Positions 10,191 through 20,763 of a DNA stretch of 64,000 nt are shown piece after piece (position 1 is the stretch's first letter; the number at the start of each line of letters is the position of its first letter). The stretch comes from DAIOEK01 sp963721445 (GTDB lineage Bacteria > Chloroflexota > Anaerolineae > Anaerolineales > Anaerolineaceae). The stretch is taken from the NCBI GenBank assembly GCA_963721445.1, contig CAVRIZ010000005.1, forward strand, positions 1 through 64,000, in the 5' to 3' direction. A program made the translations under genes and the position numbers. The notes beneath the pieces were generated by a model. It saw only the letters and a list, made by a program, of their open reading frames with translations, made no database searches and was not told the origin of the DNA.

Positions 10191-11165
10191 TGAGCTGCGT
10201 GCCGAGCTCGATCACGCGGTCGGGCGGCAGGTTGAAGTACTCGACCGCGCTCGGGCTGTTGCGCTGCATCCAGCGGAACAGCTCGCGGCGCCAGGTGAAC
10301 AGGCCCGGGCCGCTCGGCGCGCGCGATCGTCGACTTGCCGAGGAAGAAGGTCGTCTCGTCGCGCTCGAAGCGGAGGCCGTGGCGCGCGAGCAGCGCGAGC
10401 GCGCGCATCACGTCCGGCTCCTCCATGAAGCCGTAGCGCACCGTCGCCTGGTAGACCCGCTTGGGATGATCACGCGCACCTCGGTGCGCTCGGCGTTCGG
10501 CACGCGCGGCACGTCCGCCGTCGCGATCGTGAGGAAGACGACGCGCTCGTGCAGCACCTTGTTGTGCTTCAGGTTGTGCAGCAGCGTCGTCGGCACGGCG
10601 TCGGGGTCGGCGGAGAGGAAGACCGCCGTGCCCGGCACCGTGGCCACGTCGCCGAGATGCTCGAAGAAGCCCTCGATCGGCACCTTCCTTCGCGCGCCGC
10701 TGATCGTTCAGGATAGTCGGTCGCGCGCTTCCAGGTGGTGAGCAGCGTGAAGATCGACGAGTCCGCACAGGAGCGGGAACCAGCCGCCGTCGAGGATCTT
10801 GGTGGCGTTCGACGCGAAAAACGTCGAGCTCGACCGCGGCGATGAGGCCGAGCATCGCGAGGACGGCACCCTGCGCGCGCCCGGCGCAGCGCGAACACCA
10901 CGAGCGCGACGAGCGAGGTCTTGAGCACCATCGTCCCCGACACCGCGATGCCGTACGCCGCCGCGAGGTCGCTCGACGAGCCGAATCCGAGCACGAGCAG
11001 CACGACCAGCATCACGAGCATCGCCCAGTTGAGGCGGCCGATGTAGATCTGGCCGCGCTCGGTCTCGGAGGTGTGCGTGACCGGGATGCGCGGCAGGTAG
11101 CCGAGGCGCGACGCCTGCTGCGTGACCGAGAACGCGCCGGAGATGGTCGCCTGCGAGGCGATCAC
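10183..11165 (-). pseudogene. kup: KUP-family potassium transporter, N-terminus missing (frameshifted)
   Basis: This is the C-terminal part of a KUP/HAK/KT K+:H+ symporter: IASQATISGAFSVTQQASRL (a hallmark KUP segment), IYIGRLNWAMLV, LAAAYGIAVSGTMV, then the cytoplasmic domain VPGTAVFLSADPDAVPTTLL and YGFMEEPDV. It ends at TGA 10183-10185. Full KUP proteins have about 620 residues; roughly the first 290 are absent because homology stops at 11,165, where an unrelated gene begins. Frame changes lie near 10,320, 10,465, 10,690, 10,765 and 10,880. It is located in the inner membrane and lies upstream of the CaiB-like gene on the same strand. Confidence 0.8.
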
Positions 11166-11170
11166 GTGGG
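11160..11170. other. chimeric junction between two unrelated genomes
   Basis: On the minus strand, KUP codons read down to GTG ATC at 11,160-11,165, where the family would continue with a Thr codon; the next bases do not supply it. On the plus strand, glycosidase codons begin at GTG 11,166 (VGAAGVRTPLIV) without the preceding start and Rossmann strand. Two genes truncated head-to-head at the same few bases, with different gene content and base composition on each side, indicate a join at about 11,165-11,169. Confidence 0.85.
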
Positions 11171-12513
11171 TGCGGCGGGGGTGCGAACGCCGCTGATCGT
11201 GGAAGAGATCATCCGCCGGCAGGACGCGCTGGGCATCCGCGAGCTGTGTCTGATGGATGTGGACGGCGAGCGGCTGGATCTGATCGCGGCGGTGACGGCT
11301 GAGACCGAGAATCAACCGGGCATGCGCTTCACCATCACCCGCACCACCCATGCGGAACAGGCGTTGGAAGGCGCGGATTTCGTCATCACCACCTTTCGGG
11401 TGGGTGGGGCCGAATCGCGCGTGATCGATGAGCGGGTGGCGCTGCGGCTGGGCTATCTCGGGCAGGAGACCACCGGTCCGGGCGGGTTTGCGATGGGGCT
11501 GCGCTCCATCCCGGTGCTGCTGGAGTACATCGAGCAGATGAAGAGGCTCTGCCCGAACGCGTGGCTGATCAACTTTGCCAATCCGAGCGGGATGCTGGCG
11601 GAGGCGGTCAGCCGGGTGGCGGACTGGCAGCGCTGTGTGGGCATCTGCGACGCGCCGTCTGAGATGCTGACGGTCATCGCCCATCTGACCGGGCTCGATG
11701 AGCATCTGCTGTATCTCGATTATTTCGGGCTCAACCACCTGGGCTGGGTCCGTTCGCTGAAGCTGGATGACCAGGACCTGCTGCCGAAGATCCTGGATGG
11801 ATTGAAGGCGCTCGGCGGTTTGCCGGGGTTTGATGTGGATGTGAACCTGGTCTCCACCCTGGGGATGCTGCCCAACTATTATTTGCGATATTACTATCAC
11901 GCCCGTCAGACGCTGGCTGAGCTCCAACAGGCGCCGGAGACGCGCGGGGAAGAGGTGGCGCGTCTGAACAAGGGTTTGTTCGAGGCGTTGCGCACTGCCC
12001 GGGCGGAAGAGAATGTGGACTGGTCTGGAACGGATCTACCGGGCGTATCTGCTGGCGCGCAACATGGGGCACGTGACCACGAATGAGCAGTTTTCCGCGC
12101 AGGAGGGAGCCGATCTGCTGGCGGATATTGGCGGGATGGGCTACGCCACCCTGGCGCTCAATCTGATCGAGGCGCTGGTGGGCGGCGAGCCGCGCCGGCT
12201 GGTGGTGAACATCCCCAACCGGGGCAGCATCCACGGGATGAAGGATTCCTCGGTGGTCGAGATCCCCGCCATGGTCAGCCGTGACCGGGTGGACGCGCTG
12301 CCGGTGGGCGAGATCCCGGTCCACTGCCTGGGGTTGATGCAGACGGTCAAGGCGTACGAGGAGCTGACCATCGACGCGGCGGTGGAACGCTCGAAGGAGA
12401 AAGCCATCACCGCGCTCACCATTCATCCGCTGGTGCAGGATCATGCCGGGGCGAAGGCGCTGGTGGAAGCCTACAGCCGCGAGCACGGCGCTTATTTCCC
12501 CGAGTTGGTGTGA
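11166..12513 (+). pseudogene. glycoside hydrolase family 4 (6-phospho-beta-glucosidase type), 5'-truncated and frameshifted
   Basis: GH4 enzymes cleave glycosides by an NAD+-dependent oxidation-elimination mechanism with a divalent metal. Visible hallmarks are GAAGVRTPLIVEEI (end of the Rossmann P-loop), LCLMDVDGERL, LINFANPSGMLAEAV, VGICDAP (metal Cys), LNHLGWV (metal His) and VVNIPNRGSIHGM. The first few residues are missing at the junction, so no start codon exists. A frameshift near 12,020 joins EENVDW to GLERIYRAYLLA. The stop is TGA 12,511-12,513. The PfkB-type kinase follows immediately, which suggests a sugar-use operon. The true substrate (phosphoglucoside or galactoside) cannot be decided here. 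Confidence 0.8.
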
Positions 12514-12515
12514 CG

Positions 12516-13428
12516 ATGTCTGACCGGTTTGATGTCTTCATGGTGGGCGACGCCAGCCTGGATGTGATCTTCACCGGGCTGCCGCATATGCCAGTGCTGG
12601 GCGAGGATACCCTGGCGAGTGGTTTTGAGATGCTGCCGGGCGAGGGGTTCACCACGGCCGTGGCGCTGCACCGATTGGGCGTGAAGGTGGCGTGGGCGGC
12701 GGATTTCGGGAATGACACCGTCAGCCGGATGGTGCTCGATCAGGTCCGCGCGGAGGGGTTGGATGAGCGCTTCCTGGTGCGGCACGACCGTTCCTACCGG
12801 CGCGTGTCGGTGTCTGCTTCGTTCGAATCGGAGCGCGGCTTCCTGACCTACTACGACCCGCAGCCTGCCATCCCCGCGGCGGTGGGCGCGCTGGCAAAGG
12901 TGAATGCCCGGGCGATCTTCATCCCCGGTCTGCTGTACGGCAAGATGTTCGACGCGGCTGTCCCGGTGGTGAAGCTGAAGAAGATGCTGCTGGTGATGGA
13001 TGGCAACTGCAATACCGGCATCACCATCCAGGATAAGGCGGTGCGGCGGGCGATCAGCCAGGCGGATATCTTCCTGCCGAATGCCAAGGAGACCTGCACC
13101 CTGACCGGGCACGGAGAAGCTCGAGGACGGCATCCGCGCGCTGGGTGAGCTGTGTCCGCTGGTGGTGGTGAAGAATGGGGTGGACGGCAGCTATGCCTTT
13201 GACGGCAAGGAGATCATCCACGTGGGGGTGGAGCCGGTCAAAGCCATTGATACGACCGGCGCGGGAGATGTGTTCGATGCCGGCTTCCTGAAAGCGTACC
13301 TCGATGGTGAACCGCTGTCCGTCTGTTTGCAGTGGGGCAACACCGCGGCAGCCTTTTCCACGCTCGGTTATGGGGGAACCGGCTACCGGGTCAGCGCGGA
13401 ATTGGTGCGCAAGCAAATCTTAACCTAA
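12516..13428 (+). pseudogene. PfkB-family carbohydrate kinase (one frameshift)
   Basis: A ribokinase-fold sugar kinase: N-terminal FDVFMVGDASLDVIF, glycine-rich LPGEGFTTAVALHRLG, DIFLPNAKETCTLTG and the C-terminal anion hole DTTGAGDVFDAGF with its catalytic Asp. Start ATG 12,516 lies two bases after the glycosidase stop; a GTG at 12,510 would overlap it. A single-base shift near 13,110 (GTEKLEDGIRALGE restored) splits the gene. It is probably co-transcribed with the GH4 gene and phosphorylates the released sugar or a related one. It ends at TAA 13,426-13,428. Confidence 0.8.
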
Positions 13429-13554
13429 CCCTATCCTAATTGAAAGTTACCTGTAAGGTTAAACCGGCTCTCACGGTGCTATATTGAATTCACCTGCCAG
13501 GGTGTTTTCTGACAGGCAGATTTAGTATGTACGTAAAGAAATGGGAGAGCCGCT

Positions 13555-15361
13555 ATGAACAGCGAAAAACGATTATTTTGGAAACGGGCAGTGTCCATTG
13601 GCATACTGCTGGTCTTCGCGCTGACTCTGGCCTCACCCGCCGTAAACACAACGCCCGGTGGTGACAGTTATATCGTCACCGGGCAGAACATCGATGAAGT
13701 TTCCGCGGCGGTTGGTCAGGTCGGGGGAACGGTCGTCGAGACCTTCAGCAGCATCACCGGGGTTCAGGCTTATCTGACCACGGTCGAAGCGCAGCAATTG
13801 AGGGATAAAGCCGGGGTGGACAGTGTCTTCCCGGATAGCGATGTCCAATTACAGGGGGATGGCGATTGGGGTGAAGAAGGCGGATTGGATGCGCTGTCAC
13901 CCACCACCGACTATCCGGATGTCACCGGCGCAGATCAAGTCTGGGCGCAGGGTGTGACGGGCGCGGGTGTAACGGTAGCCGTGCTGGATACGGGCATCGG
14001 TCTGCATCGAGGCGTCATCCGCGGGATAGATGAGAAGTCGTAAATCCCGGGTGGTCGCCTGGGTGGACCTGGTGGACAAGAAGAAAATTCCCACCGACCC
14101 GAATGGACATGGCACCCACATCGCGGGGATCATCGCCAACAGTCAGATGGGTGAAGACAACGAATGGAACGGTATGGCGCCCGGGGTGGACCTGGTCGGC
14201 ATCCGTGTGCTGGATAAGAATGGCAAGGGCACTTACAAAACCGTCATCAAGGGGATCGATTGGGTGATCAGCCACAAGGATGAATTCAACATCCGGGTGA
14301 TGAACCTGTCCCTGGTGGCGAGCGTGCAGTCCCCTTATTGGGCTGATCCGCTGAACAAGGCGATCATGAAAGCCTGGTCTGAGGGGATCGTGGTGGTCGT
14401 GGCAGCCGGGAACACCGGCTCGAAAGCCATGACGGTGGGTGTACCGGGTAACAATCCGTACGTGATCACTGCCGGCGCGTTCACCGATAATTACACCCCG
14501 AACGATTGGTCGGATGATTTCATCGCCCCGTTTTCCGCGGCCGGTCCGACACTGGACGGCTTCGTCAAACCAGATGTCATGGCTCCCGGGGCGCACATGG
14601 TGTCCACCATGCTGCCGAAGACGGTGATCGCCAAATCGCATGATGCGAACCGGATCAGTAATCAGTATTTCTCGATGGCTGGTACATCCCAGGCGGCAGG
14701 CGTCGTCTCGGGCGTGGCGGCACTGGTGCTGGCAAACAATGGTGGTCTCTCACCGGATGAGGTGAAGTACCGCATCATGTACACCTCCTTCCCCTGGACC
14801 AAACCAGATTCGGGCGACGCTCTATACAGCGTCTGGCAGCAAGGCAGCGGGCGCGTCAACGCACCCGATGCCGTTTTCGCAGATATCTCCGGTTCTGCCA
14901 ATGGCGGGATGGATGTCCTCTCGGATCTGGACGGCTCGGAACATTACGAAGGCTATTCCTATTACGATGAATCGGATGGGATGTTCAAACTGCAGGGCGA
15001 GGAAGCGAATGCCGGCAGCTTCGGACTGTGGAGCGGAAGCTTCGGCTTATGGAGTGGTTCCTTCGGTCTGTGGAGTGGGAGCTTCGGGCTCTGGTCCGGC
15101 AGCTTTGGCTTGTGGAGCGGCAGCTTTGGTCTGTGGAGCGGGTCATTCGGTCTATGGAGTGGATCCTTCGGGCTCTGGTCCGGCGGGTATGGCACATGGG
15201 CAGGCGGTCCGACCGCATGGACTGGGAGCGTCCCATGGAAGAATACTCCATTTGTCAAAACCACTTTCGCAGATAGCTTTGTGAATGGGACTGCTCAACC
15301 ATCCACAGCCACCAAAGCGGCTATCTCCCTCTGGGTGGACGAACCCAAAAAGAAGAAATAA
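13555..15361 (+). pseudogene. S8 (subtilisin-like) serine protease with C-terminal GSFGLWS repeats (one frameshift)
   Basis: A signal peptide (residues 1 to about 30) and a propeptide-like segment precede a subtilase domain with the full triad: VAVLDTGIG (Asp), NGHGTHIAGI (His) and FSMAGTSQAAG (Ser), plus the oxyanion Asn region VVAAGNTG. After the catalytic domain an acidic linker leads to eight perfect GSFGLWS heptapeptides, then GYGTWAGGPTAWTGSVPW and a lysine-rich end. ATG 13,555 is preceded by GGGAGAG. One frameshift lies between about 13,995 and 14,045, before RVVAWVDLVD. The protein is probably exported. The repeat may tether or multimerise it, but its function is unknown. It is monocistronic, ending at a strong terminator. 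Confidence 0.85.
15014..15181 (+). repeat. eight tandem 21-bp units encoding GSFGLWS
   Basis: Eight consecutive units encode the identical heptapeptide. The DNA units differ at many third positions (Gly as GGC, GGA, GGT, GGG; Ser as AGC, TCC, TCA; Leu as CTG, TTA, CTC, TTG, CTA). The array is therefore not a fresh DNA duplication: the protein sequence looks conserved by selection. A ninth, diverged unit follows (GGYGTWAG). Confidence 0.9.
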
Positions 15362-15385
15362 CCAATTTCACTCCTCCTTGGAGAC

Positions 15386-15418
15386 GAAACAGAGACGGGT
15401 GGTTCCCGTCTCTGTTTC
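15386..15418. terminator. bidirectional rho-independent terminator
   Basis: A perfect 14-bp stem (GAAACAGAGACGGG at 15,386-15,399 with 15,405-15,418) closes a 5-nt loop and is followed by ATTTT on the plus strand. It separates the convergent protease and cyclase genes, and the cyclase stop codon lies inside the stem. This shared element argues that the two genes are truly contiguous. Confidence 0.85.
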
Positions 15419-18400
15419 ATTTTGGGGGTAGTTCAGCCAGGTCAGCCCGTGCGCCGAAGCGCTCAAAGACTGTCCGAGCTTGATTCCGCAGCCTGGTTGC
15501 CTCCCCGGTATCGTTCAGATTATCTGACAATGTTGCTCTCAACACCCAGTTTCGGGCTTGTTCGAGCTCGTCACCGGTTTGCTGGAAGATCTCGTCAGAC
15601 AGGAGTAGATGTGTCTTTGCCTGTTCGAAGTCGTTGACAGCCATCGCCACCCTGGCAGACAGCCGATAGGCGCGCGCCCGATCATCTGTGATCTTGTTCT
15701 CGCCATTGACTTGATCCGCCAATTGGATGGCTTCCTCAGCACACAGCCGAGCTTTTGCGATCTCCCCCCGAGCTAACCAGATCAACCCTTCATACACTTT
15801 CAAATCAGCCAGCACTTCCTGCGATTGGATTCCTGCAAAAAGCTCGCTTCCCTTCACGGCGAAGTCCATGGCCTGGTCGAGTTGACCTGTCAGATAATTG
15901 AGTTTGGTGAGATGCAGATGAATCATTGCGACGTGGTAGGTCAGGTTCAAGCGGGTCGCCTGTTCGAGCGCTTTGGTCAGGTTTTGTTCCGCGTCAGCCA
16001 GATCGCCGCGGTCTATCATCAGCAATCCAAGGTTGGATAAGACATTTACCTCGCCTTCGACATCGCCGACTTGCTGGTGGCTTTTCAGGCTGCGCTGGAA
16101 GCTGGCAAGAGCATCATTCCAGTGCCCCATCTTCCACTGCAGTAAGCCCAGATTGTTGCTGGAGCGGGAGACAGCCACCTGGTCACCGATCTTTTCCCGC
16201 AATGTGATGCTTTGCTGCAGGTATTGGATGGATTCATCGAAGCGGCTTTGTTGATAATACACACCCGCGATCCGATTGCAGAAGGATGCATAAAGGGCGG
16301 GTTGTTGGCGCTCTTTGAGCTGCTGTAATCCGGAGAGCATTGTCTGCTCTGCTTCAGCCAGGTTTCCCTGGCGAAACTGTACCCAACCGAGATCATGCGT
16401 CTGGGATACAGCTTCAATTGGATCAATATTTTCTGTAAGCTTAAGAATTTCCCGAGCCTGGGATAGTTGGTCAAGCGCATCGGAGTATTTCCCCAATTTC
16501 TCATACACCTCAGCCATCAGGCGGTGTAGGCGGGAGAGTTGTAGGTAATCATCCTTACTGCAAACCGCTTCTTCCAATCGGTGTACAGCTTTGTTGTAAG
16601 ATGCCAGGGCAGGTTGATATTCTCCACGAAAAACTTGCATCGTACCTAGGCCAGAATAGACTTCAGCAGCCTGGTGATGTTGATGAGGAACTTTCGCCAT
16701 GAGTGTTTCGGCTTGATTGTAATAATTGCGCGCCTGCTCGATCGCATATTTTTCTGCAGACAGATTTCCAGCACGGATACAGTAGTAGAGAGCCTTAGAC
16801 CCATTTGAGCTGTAAAAATAATGCTGGGCGAGCACATCCACCTGTTCATCCACTCGCGATTCATATAAAGTTTCAATAGAGTCGCCTATCAAACCATGCA
16901 ATTCAGCCTTATCACCGGTGAGAAGGGTGCTGTAAATCGTGTCAGACATCAGTATGTGGGTAAAACGAAAATCCTGACCTTTGAAATCTGAGTATCTGTC
17001 CAGAATGCCTCGATCGACCAATTGCTGGAGGATCTCATCGAACAGGATTGGATCGGTAATGCGAAGGACATCACACAGAAGATGCGAATTAAAATCCCGG
17101 CCTATGATCGACGCCACCTGTAATAAACGGCGTTGAACCGCGCTAAGTCGGTCGAAACGGGACATGATCAATCCCTGGATCGTATCGGGGATGTTGATGG
17201 CGAACTCGGTCGTTTCTTTATTGGCAGGTATCCACCCCTGTCCTTCCGATTGAAGAATAATCCCTTGCTCGATCAGTGTCCTGACGAGTTCTTCAATAAA
17301 GAACGGATTTCCATTTCCCAGATGGACTATGTGATCAGATATGTCAGTGGTAATCTCACCGGGCGTAAGAAGATTCTCAACCAATTGAATAGATGCCTGT
17401 TCATCCAATCGTTCGAGCGATATTCTTGTGAGGAAGTCGCCATTCCCAAACGATGCAACCTCCAGTAACCGTGATATGCCTTCATCAGTTGTCGTTCGGG
17501 TGGTAACGATCACCAGAACAGGAGATTGCTTTAAGCTTATTAAAGATGAATCCAAGAAATTGAAGGGAGGATTCATCTGCCCAATGCATATCTTCGAATA
17601 TCAGAACGAGTGGTTGATGCCCTGCAGCCTGGAGCAGGATCTCCCGAATGACCGTGAACACTTCTCTCTGTAATTGTTCCGGATCGAGAAACGCAAGCCG
17701 GGTCTGTTTAAATTCTGCTTGAGGTAACGATCCCAGCACCCACAATAAGAGCTGGACCGTCTCTGATTTACTATAATTTGGAATTTTTTCTATGTGGGTG
17801 GAGATTTGCTTGATCAATTCTGTCGGGCTCTCATCGCCAGAAAGGTTGAGGTAATGCCGGAGCATATCCTGTAAAACCCAGTATTGAATGGTCTTTTTGT
17901 AGGTGTAACAATGACCGGTAAGCGAAATGCGACCGCGTTCGTGGAGTGCGGTCCGGTACTCAGTAATCAATCGACTTTTTCCAATACCCGCTTCGCCATC
18001 GATGACCACGATTTTACCGGAGGGACTTTGATCCAACTGATCGCTCTTATTCAACAGATCGGCTAATTCAGTTTCCCGTCCGATCATTGGGCTATGGAGC
18101 GTTTTTACCTGGTCGGCGTTCTGATTCAAATCAGACAGCCTTACGAGTTGATATGCTGGAATCGGTTTCTCGTATCCCTTCAACCAGAAAGGTCCGGCAG
18201 GTTGAAATTCTGCGAGATCCTGTACTCGTTGATGAACGGCTTCGCTTACCAAAACAACCCCTGAATTTGCTTCACCAAGCAGCCGGCTGGTCAAATTAAC
18301 TGTGTCACCGATCGCTGTATAATTCAGCAGCATGTTTGAGCCAATACCACCCACAATTACTTCCCCACTGTGCAGGGCAATATGCATGGAAAGTTGCAAT

Positions 18401-18915
18401 TCTTTCTTTAAATAAGCTGCATACCGCTCATGAATCTGGTGATTGAAATGACGAATATCGTTCATCATATCGGAAGCAGACCTAAGTGCCAGCTCAGGGT
18501 GATTCTCGTGCCCGATTGGCGCTCCGAAAATGGCCATCAGACCATCACCCATCATCTTGTCCACCATGCCATCGAATTTGTACACATCTTTGATGAGCAT
18601 ATTCATAAATTGCTGAATAATCAGGAAGACTTCTTCGGTATCCAGTAAACGGGAAAGCACTGTGAAACCAGAAAGGTCTGCGAAGAGAATGGTCACCGTA
18701 CGCCTCTGACCTGCAGCGTTGAGGCCTGCCACCCTGAATCTCTCCATCAGGTCAGCCCCGATCATCACGCCCACAGTCTCCGGAAGCGACTCCTGTGAAG
18801 CCGCCGACGCAACCAGGGACGACGTATCCAAAGGAAGCTTGTTGCCACAATTCCCACAGAATCTCATCCCGGGAGGATTATTAAACCCACAGTGCAGGCA
18901 AAGCAATATCGACAT
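15417..18915 (-). pseudogene. zinc ribbon / class III nucleotide cyclase / AAA ATPase / TPR regulator (one frameshift)
   Basis: The protein has about 1,165 residues in four parts. First a zinc ribbon (CLHCGFNNPP...FCGNCGNKLP). Then a class III adenylate/guanylate cyclase domain with both metal aspartates (ILFADLSGFT, MGDGLMAIFGAP) and the transition-state Asn/Arg in IGDTVNLTSRL. Then an AAA/STAND-type ATPase with Walker A GEAGIGKSRL and Walker B LVLIFEDMHWAD. Last, about ten TPR-like helical repeats from residue 700 to the end. This architecture is common in Chloroflexota and Cyanobacteria and is thought to couple protein sensing to cyclic-nucleotide synthesis. A frameshift at about 17,530-17,575 splits it. 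ATG 18,915; TGA 15,417-15,419. The ligand is unknown. Confidence 0.85.
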
Positions 18916-19058
18916 TTGGTTCGATCACCTGGAAGTTCTCTCGATCACCCTAACCTAGGATTTACCACGCAGAACGTCGTATTTATTTCCTATACTATAA
19001 TCGTTTCTAAGTGGCATCCATAACGACTGTATGGCTATTGTAAGGTAAATTCTATTCC

Positions 19059-20064
19059 ATGTTTCAACCAATAAGTAATCCATCAGATTTGATACCAAGC
19101 TTTTTCATCGGTCCCAAACCGGTATACGGGAGAGTGATCCTGGCGCCCATGGATGGATTATCTGACTTGCCCACACGGTCATTGGCACGGGAATTTGGGT
19201 CCGCGATCAGTTATACCGAATTTCTCAATACGATTGACATACTGAACCAGAATCGGGACATCCACGAAAGAATGTCTTTTCTGGAGTCAGAGCGACCTGT
19301 GATTTTTCAATTGCTTGATCAGGATCCGATCCGAATGCTCCAGGCGGCCCAAATGGTCATGGTTCATAATCCCGATGCCATTGATATCAATCTGGGCTGT
19401 CCATCGAGAGCAATCACTAGCCGGGGCGCGGGTGCCGCATTAATGCAAAAACCAGAGGTAATCGGTAAGGCCATATCCCTCCTTGTTAAGAACCTTACCA
19501 TACCCATCACTGCAAAGATCCGACTGGGATGGGATGATAAAACCATGAACTACCTGGAAATCGCTCATATTATTGAGGATTTTGGCGGCGCCCTGGTGGC
19601 CATACACGGCAGGACCAGAGCACAAGCTTATCAGGGATCGGCTGTCTGGGAACCCATCGGAGAAGTGAAACAGGCAGTCCATATTCCGGTATTAGCGAAT
19701 GGGGACATTCGAACACCCACAGATATTACAAAGGCATTAGCGCAAACCGGTTGTGACGGGGTAATGATCGGACGAGCAGCTCTGGGAAATCCCTGGTTGT
19801 TCGCCAGCAGAGATATCTCAACGATTGGTATTGATGAAACCATTGAAACGGTCTATCGACATCTCGATAAAATGATAACCTTCTATGGTGAAATCGCGGG
19901 AGTTCTTATTCTTTCGCAAGCATCTAAAAGCATATATCAAGCGATTCAATATCAAAAGAGCCGAAATGGTGGCATTGATGACCGCACCAGACAGAAATGA
20001 TGTATCCATTCATTTGAATCAGCTCAAAATTCGAATTCATTCTCAGGAGGATGATGAGAACTGA
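19059..20064 (+). pseudogene. dus: tRNA-dihydrouridine synthase family protein (one frameshift)
   Basis: A flavin TIM-barrel that reduces uridine in tRNA. Hallmarks are VILAPMDGLSDLPTRSLARE (FMN loop), INLGCPSRAITSRGAGAALM with the catalytic Cys, ITAKIRLGWDD, VAIHGRTRAQAYQG and DGVMIGRAALGNPWLF. After about residue 283 the frame shifts by one base near 19,905; the restored frame reads FRKHLKAYIKRFNIKRAEMV and stops at TGA 20,062-20,064. That C-terminal helix is typical of Dus proteins. It overlaps the next gene's start by 14 bp. An A/T-rich TATAAT lies at 18,996-19,001, in the 143-bp region shared with the divergent cyclase gene. Confidence 0.85.
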
Positions 20065-20704
20065 GACCGTTTTTCGCCAATGTGTACGCAAAGCCTGCAT
20101 GTTCCGGTTTCCAGGACCGGATGGTGATGCCTTTCCGTGTCCGAAGTGCGGTTCTTCCACCAATGTGGTAGCCCTCCTACCTATCCACGATCTCGATTCC
20201 ATTCAATCATCGCCGGATCGGATGAATGATCTGTATCTGGAAGCTGGACTTGACAATATTCGAAGTATCTTGAATGTCGGCTCAATCTTTCGCACCGCAG
20301 ACGGGGTCGGGATTGAACATATTCATTTGTTTGGAATCTGTCCATCTCCGGGAAATCCACAGATGAAGAAAACCGCACTTGGCGCAGATCGGATGATCCC
20401 GTGGACCCAACATTGGGATGGGTTGTACGCAGTAAGGGAGAAGAAAAAAGAAGGATTTGTGGTGTGGTCATTGGAGAAAAATCGTAACTCTGCAAATCTA
20501 TTTTCGACCTCCCTGCCTGAGCATGGGAATAAGCTGATCCTCATAGTCGGGAATGAGAATAACGGGATCGATCCGGGAATTCTGGCAGAGAGCGATCAGG
20601 TTGTCCATTTGCCGATGGTTGGCGGGAAAGAATCCCTGAACGTTGCAAATGCCTTTGCCATCGCCACCTACTGGCTGAAATTTGGTATCACACCCGGTGT
20701 GTAA
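20051..20704 (+). CDS. SpoU/TrmH-family RNA 2'-O-methyltransferase with N-terminal zinc ribbon
   Basis: The C-terminal SPOUT domain shows all three family motifs: NVGSIFRTADGVGIEHIHLFG, LILIVGNENNGIDPGILAES and LPMVGGKESLNVANAFAIAT. Proteins of this kind methylate ribose of tRNA or 23S rRNA with S-adenosylmethionine. The first 40 residues carry C-x3-C and CPKC pairs (RQCVRKACMFR, FPCPKCGSS), a zinc-ribbon-like addition that may help bind RNA. Two ATG codons (20,051 and 20,054) are possible starts; both overlap the dus tail, so translation is probably coupled. The exact target nucleotide cannot be told. Confidence 0.8.
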   Translation: MMRTETVFRQCVRKACMFRFPGPDGDAFPCPKCGSSTNVVALLPIHDLDSIQSSPDRMNDLYLEAGLDNIRSILNVGSIFRTADGVGIEHIHLFGICPSPGNPQMKKTALGADRMIPWTQHWDGLYAVREKKKEGFVVWSLEKNRNSANLFSTSLPEHGNKLILIVGNENNGIDPGILAESDQVVHLPMVGGKESLNVANAFAIATYWLKFGITPGV

Positions 20705-20763
20705 TATGATCATAAAGGAATCTAACATTCCGACGAATATTTGCTTTCCTTGCCCCGAGAATA

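Noticed and set aside
15014..15181. CRISPR-like short tandem repeat
   Set aside because: Units are contiguous without spacers, are in frame and encode a heptapeptide inside the protease.
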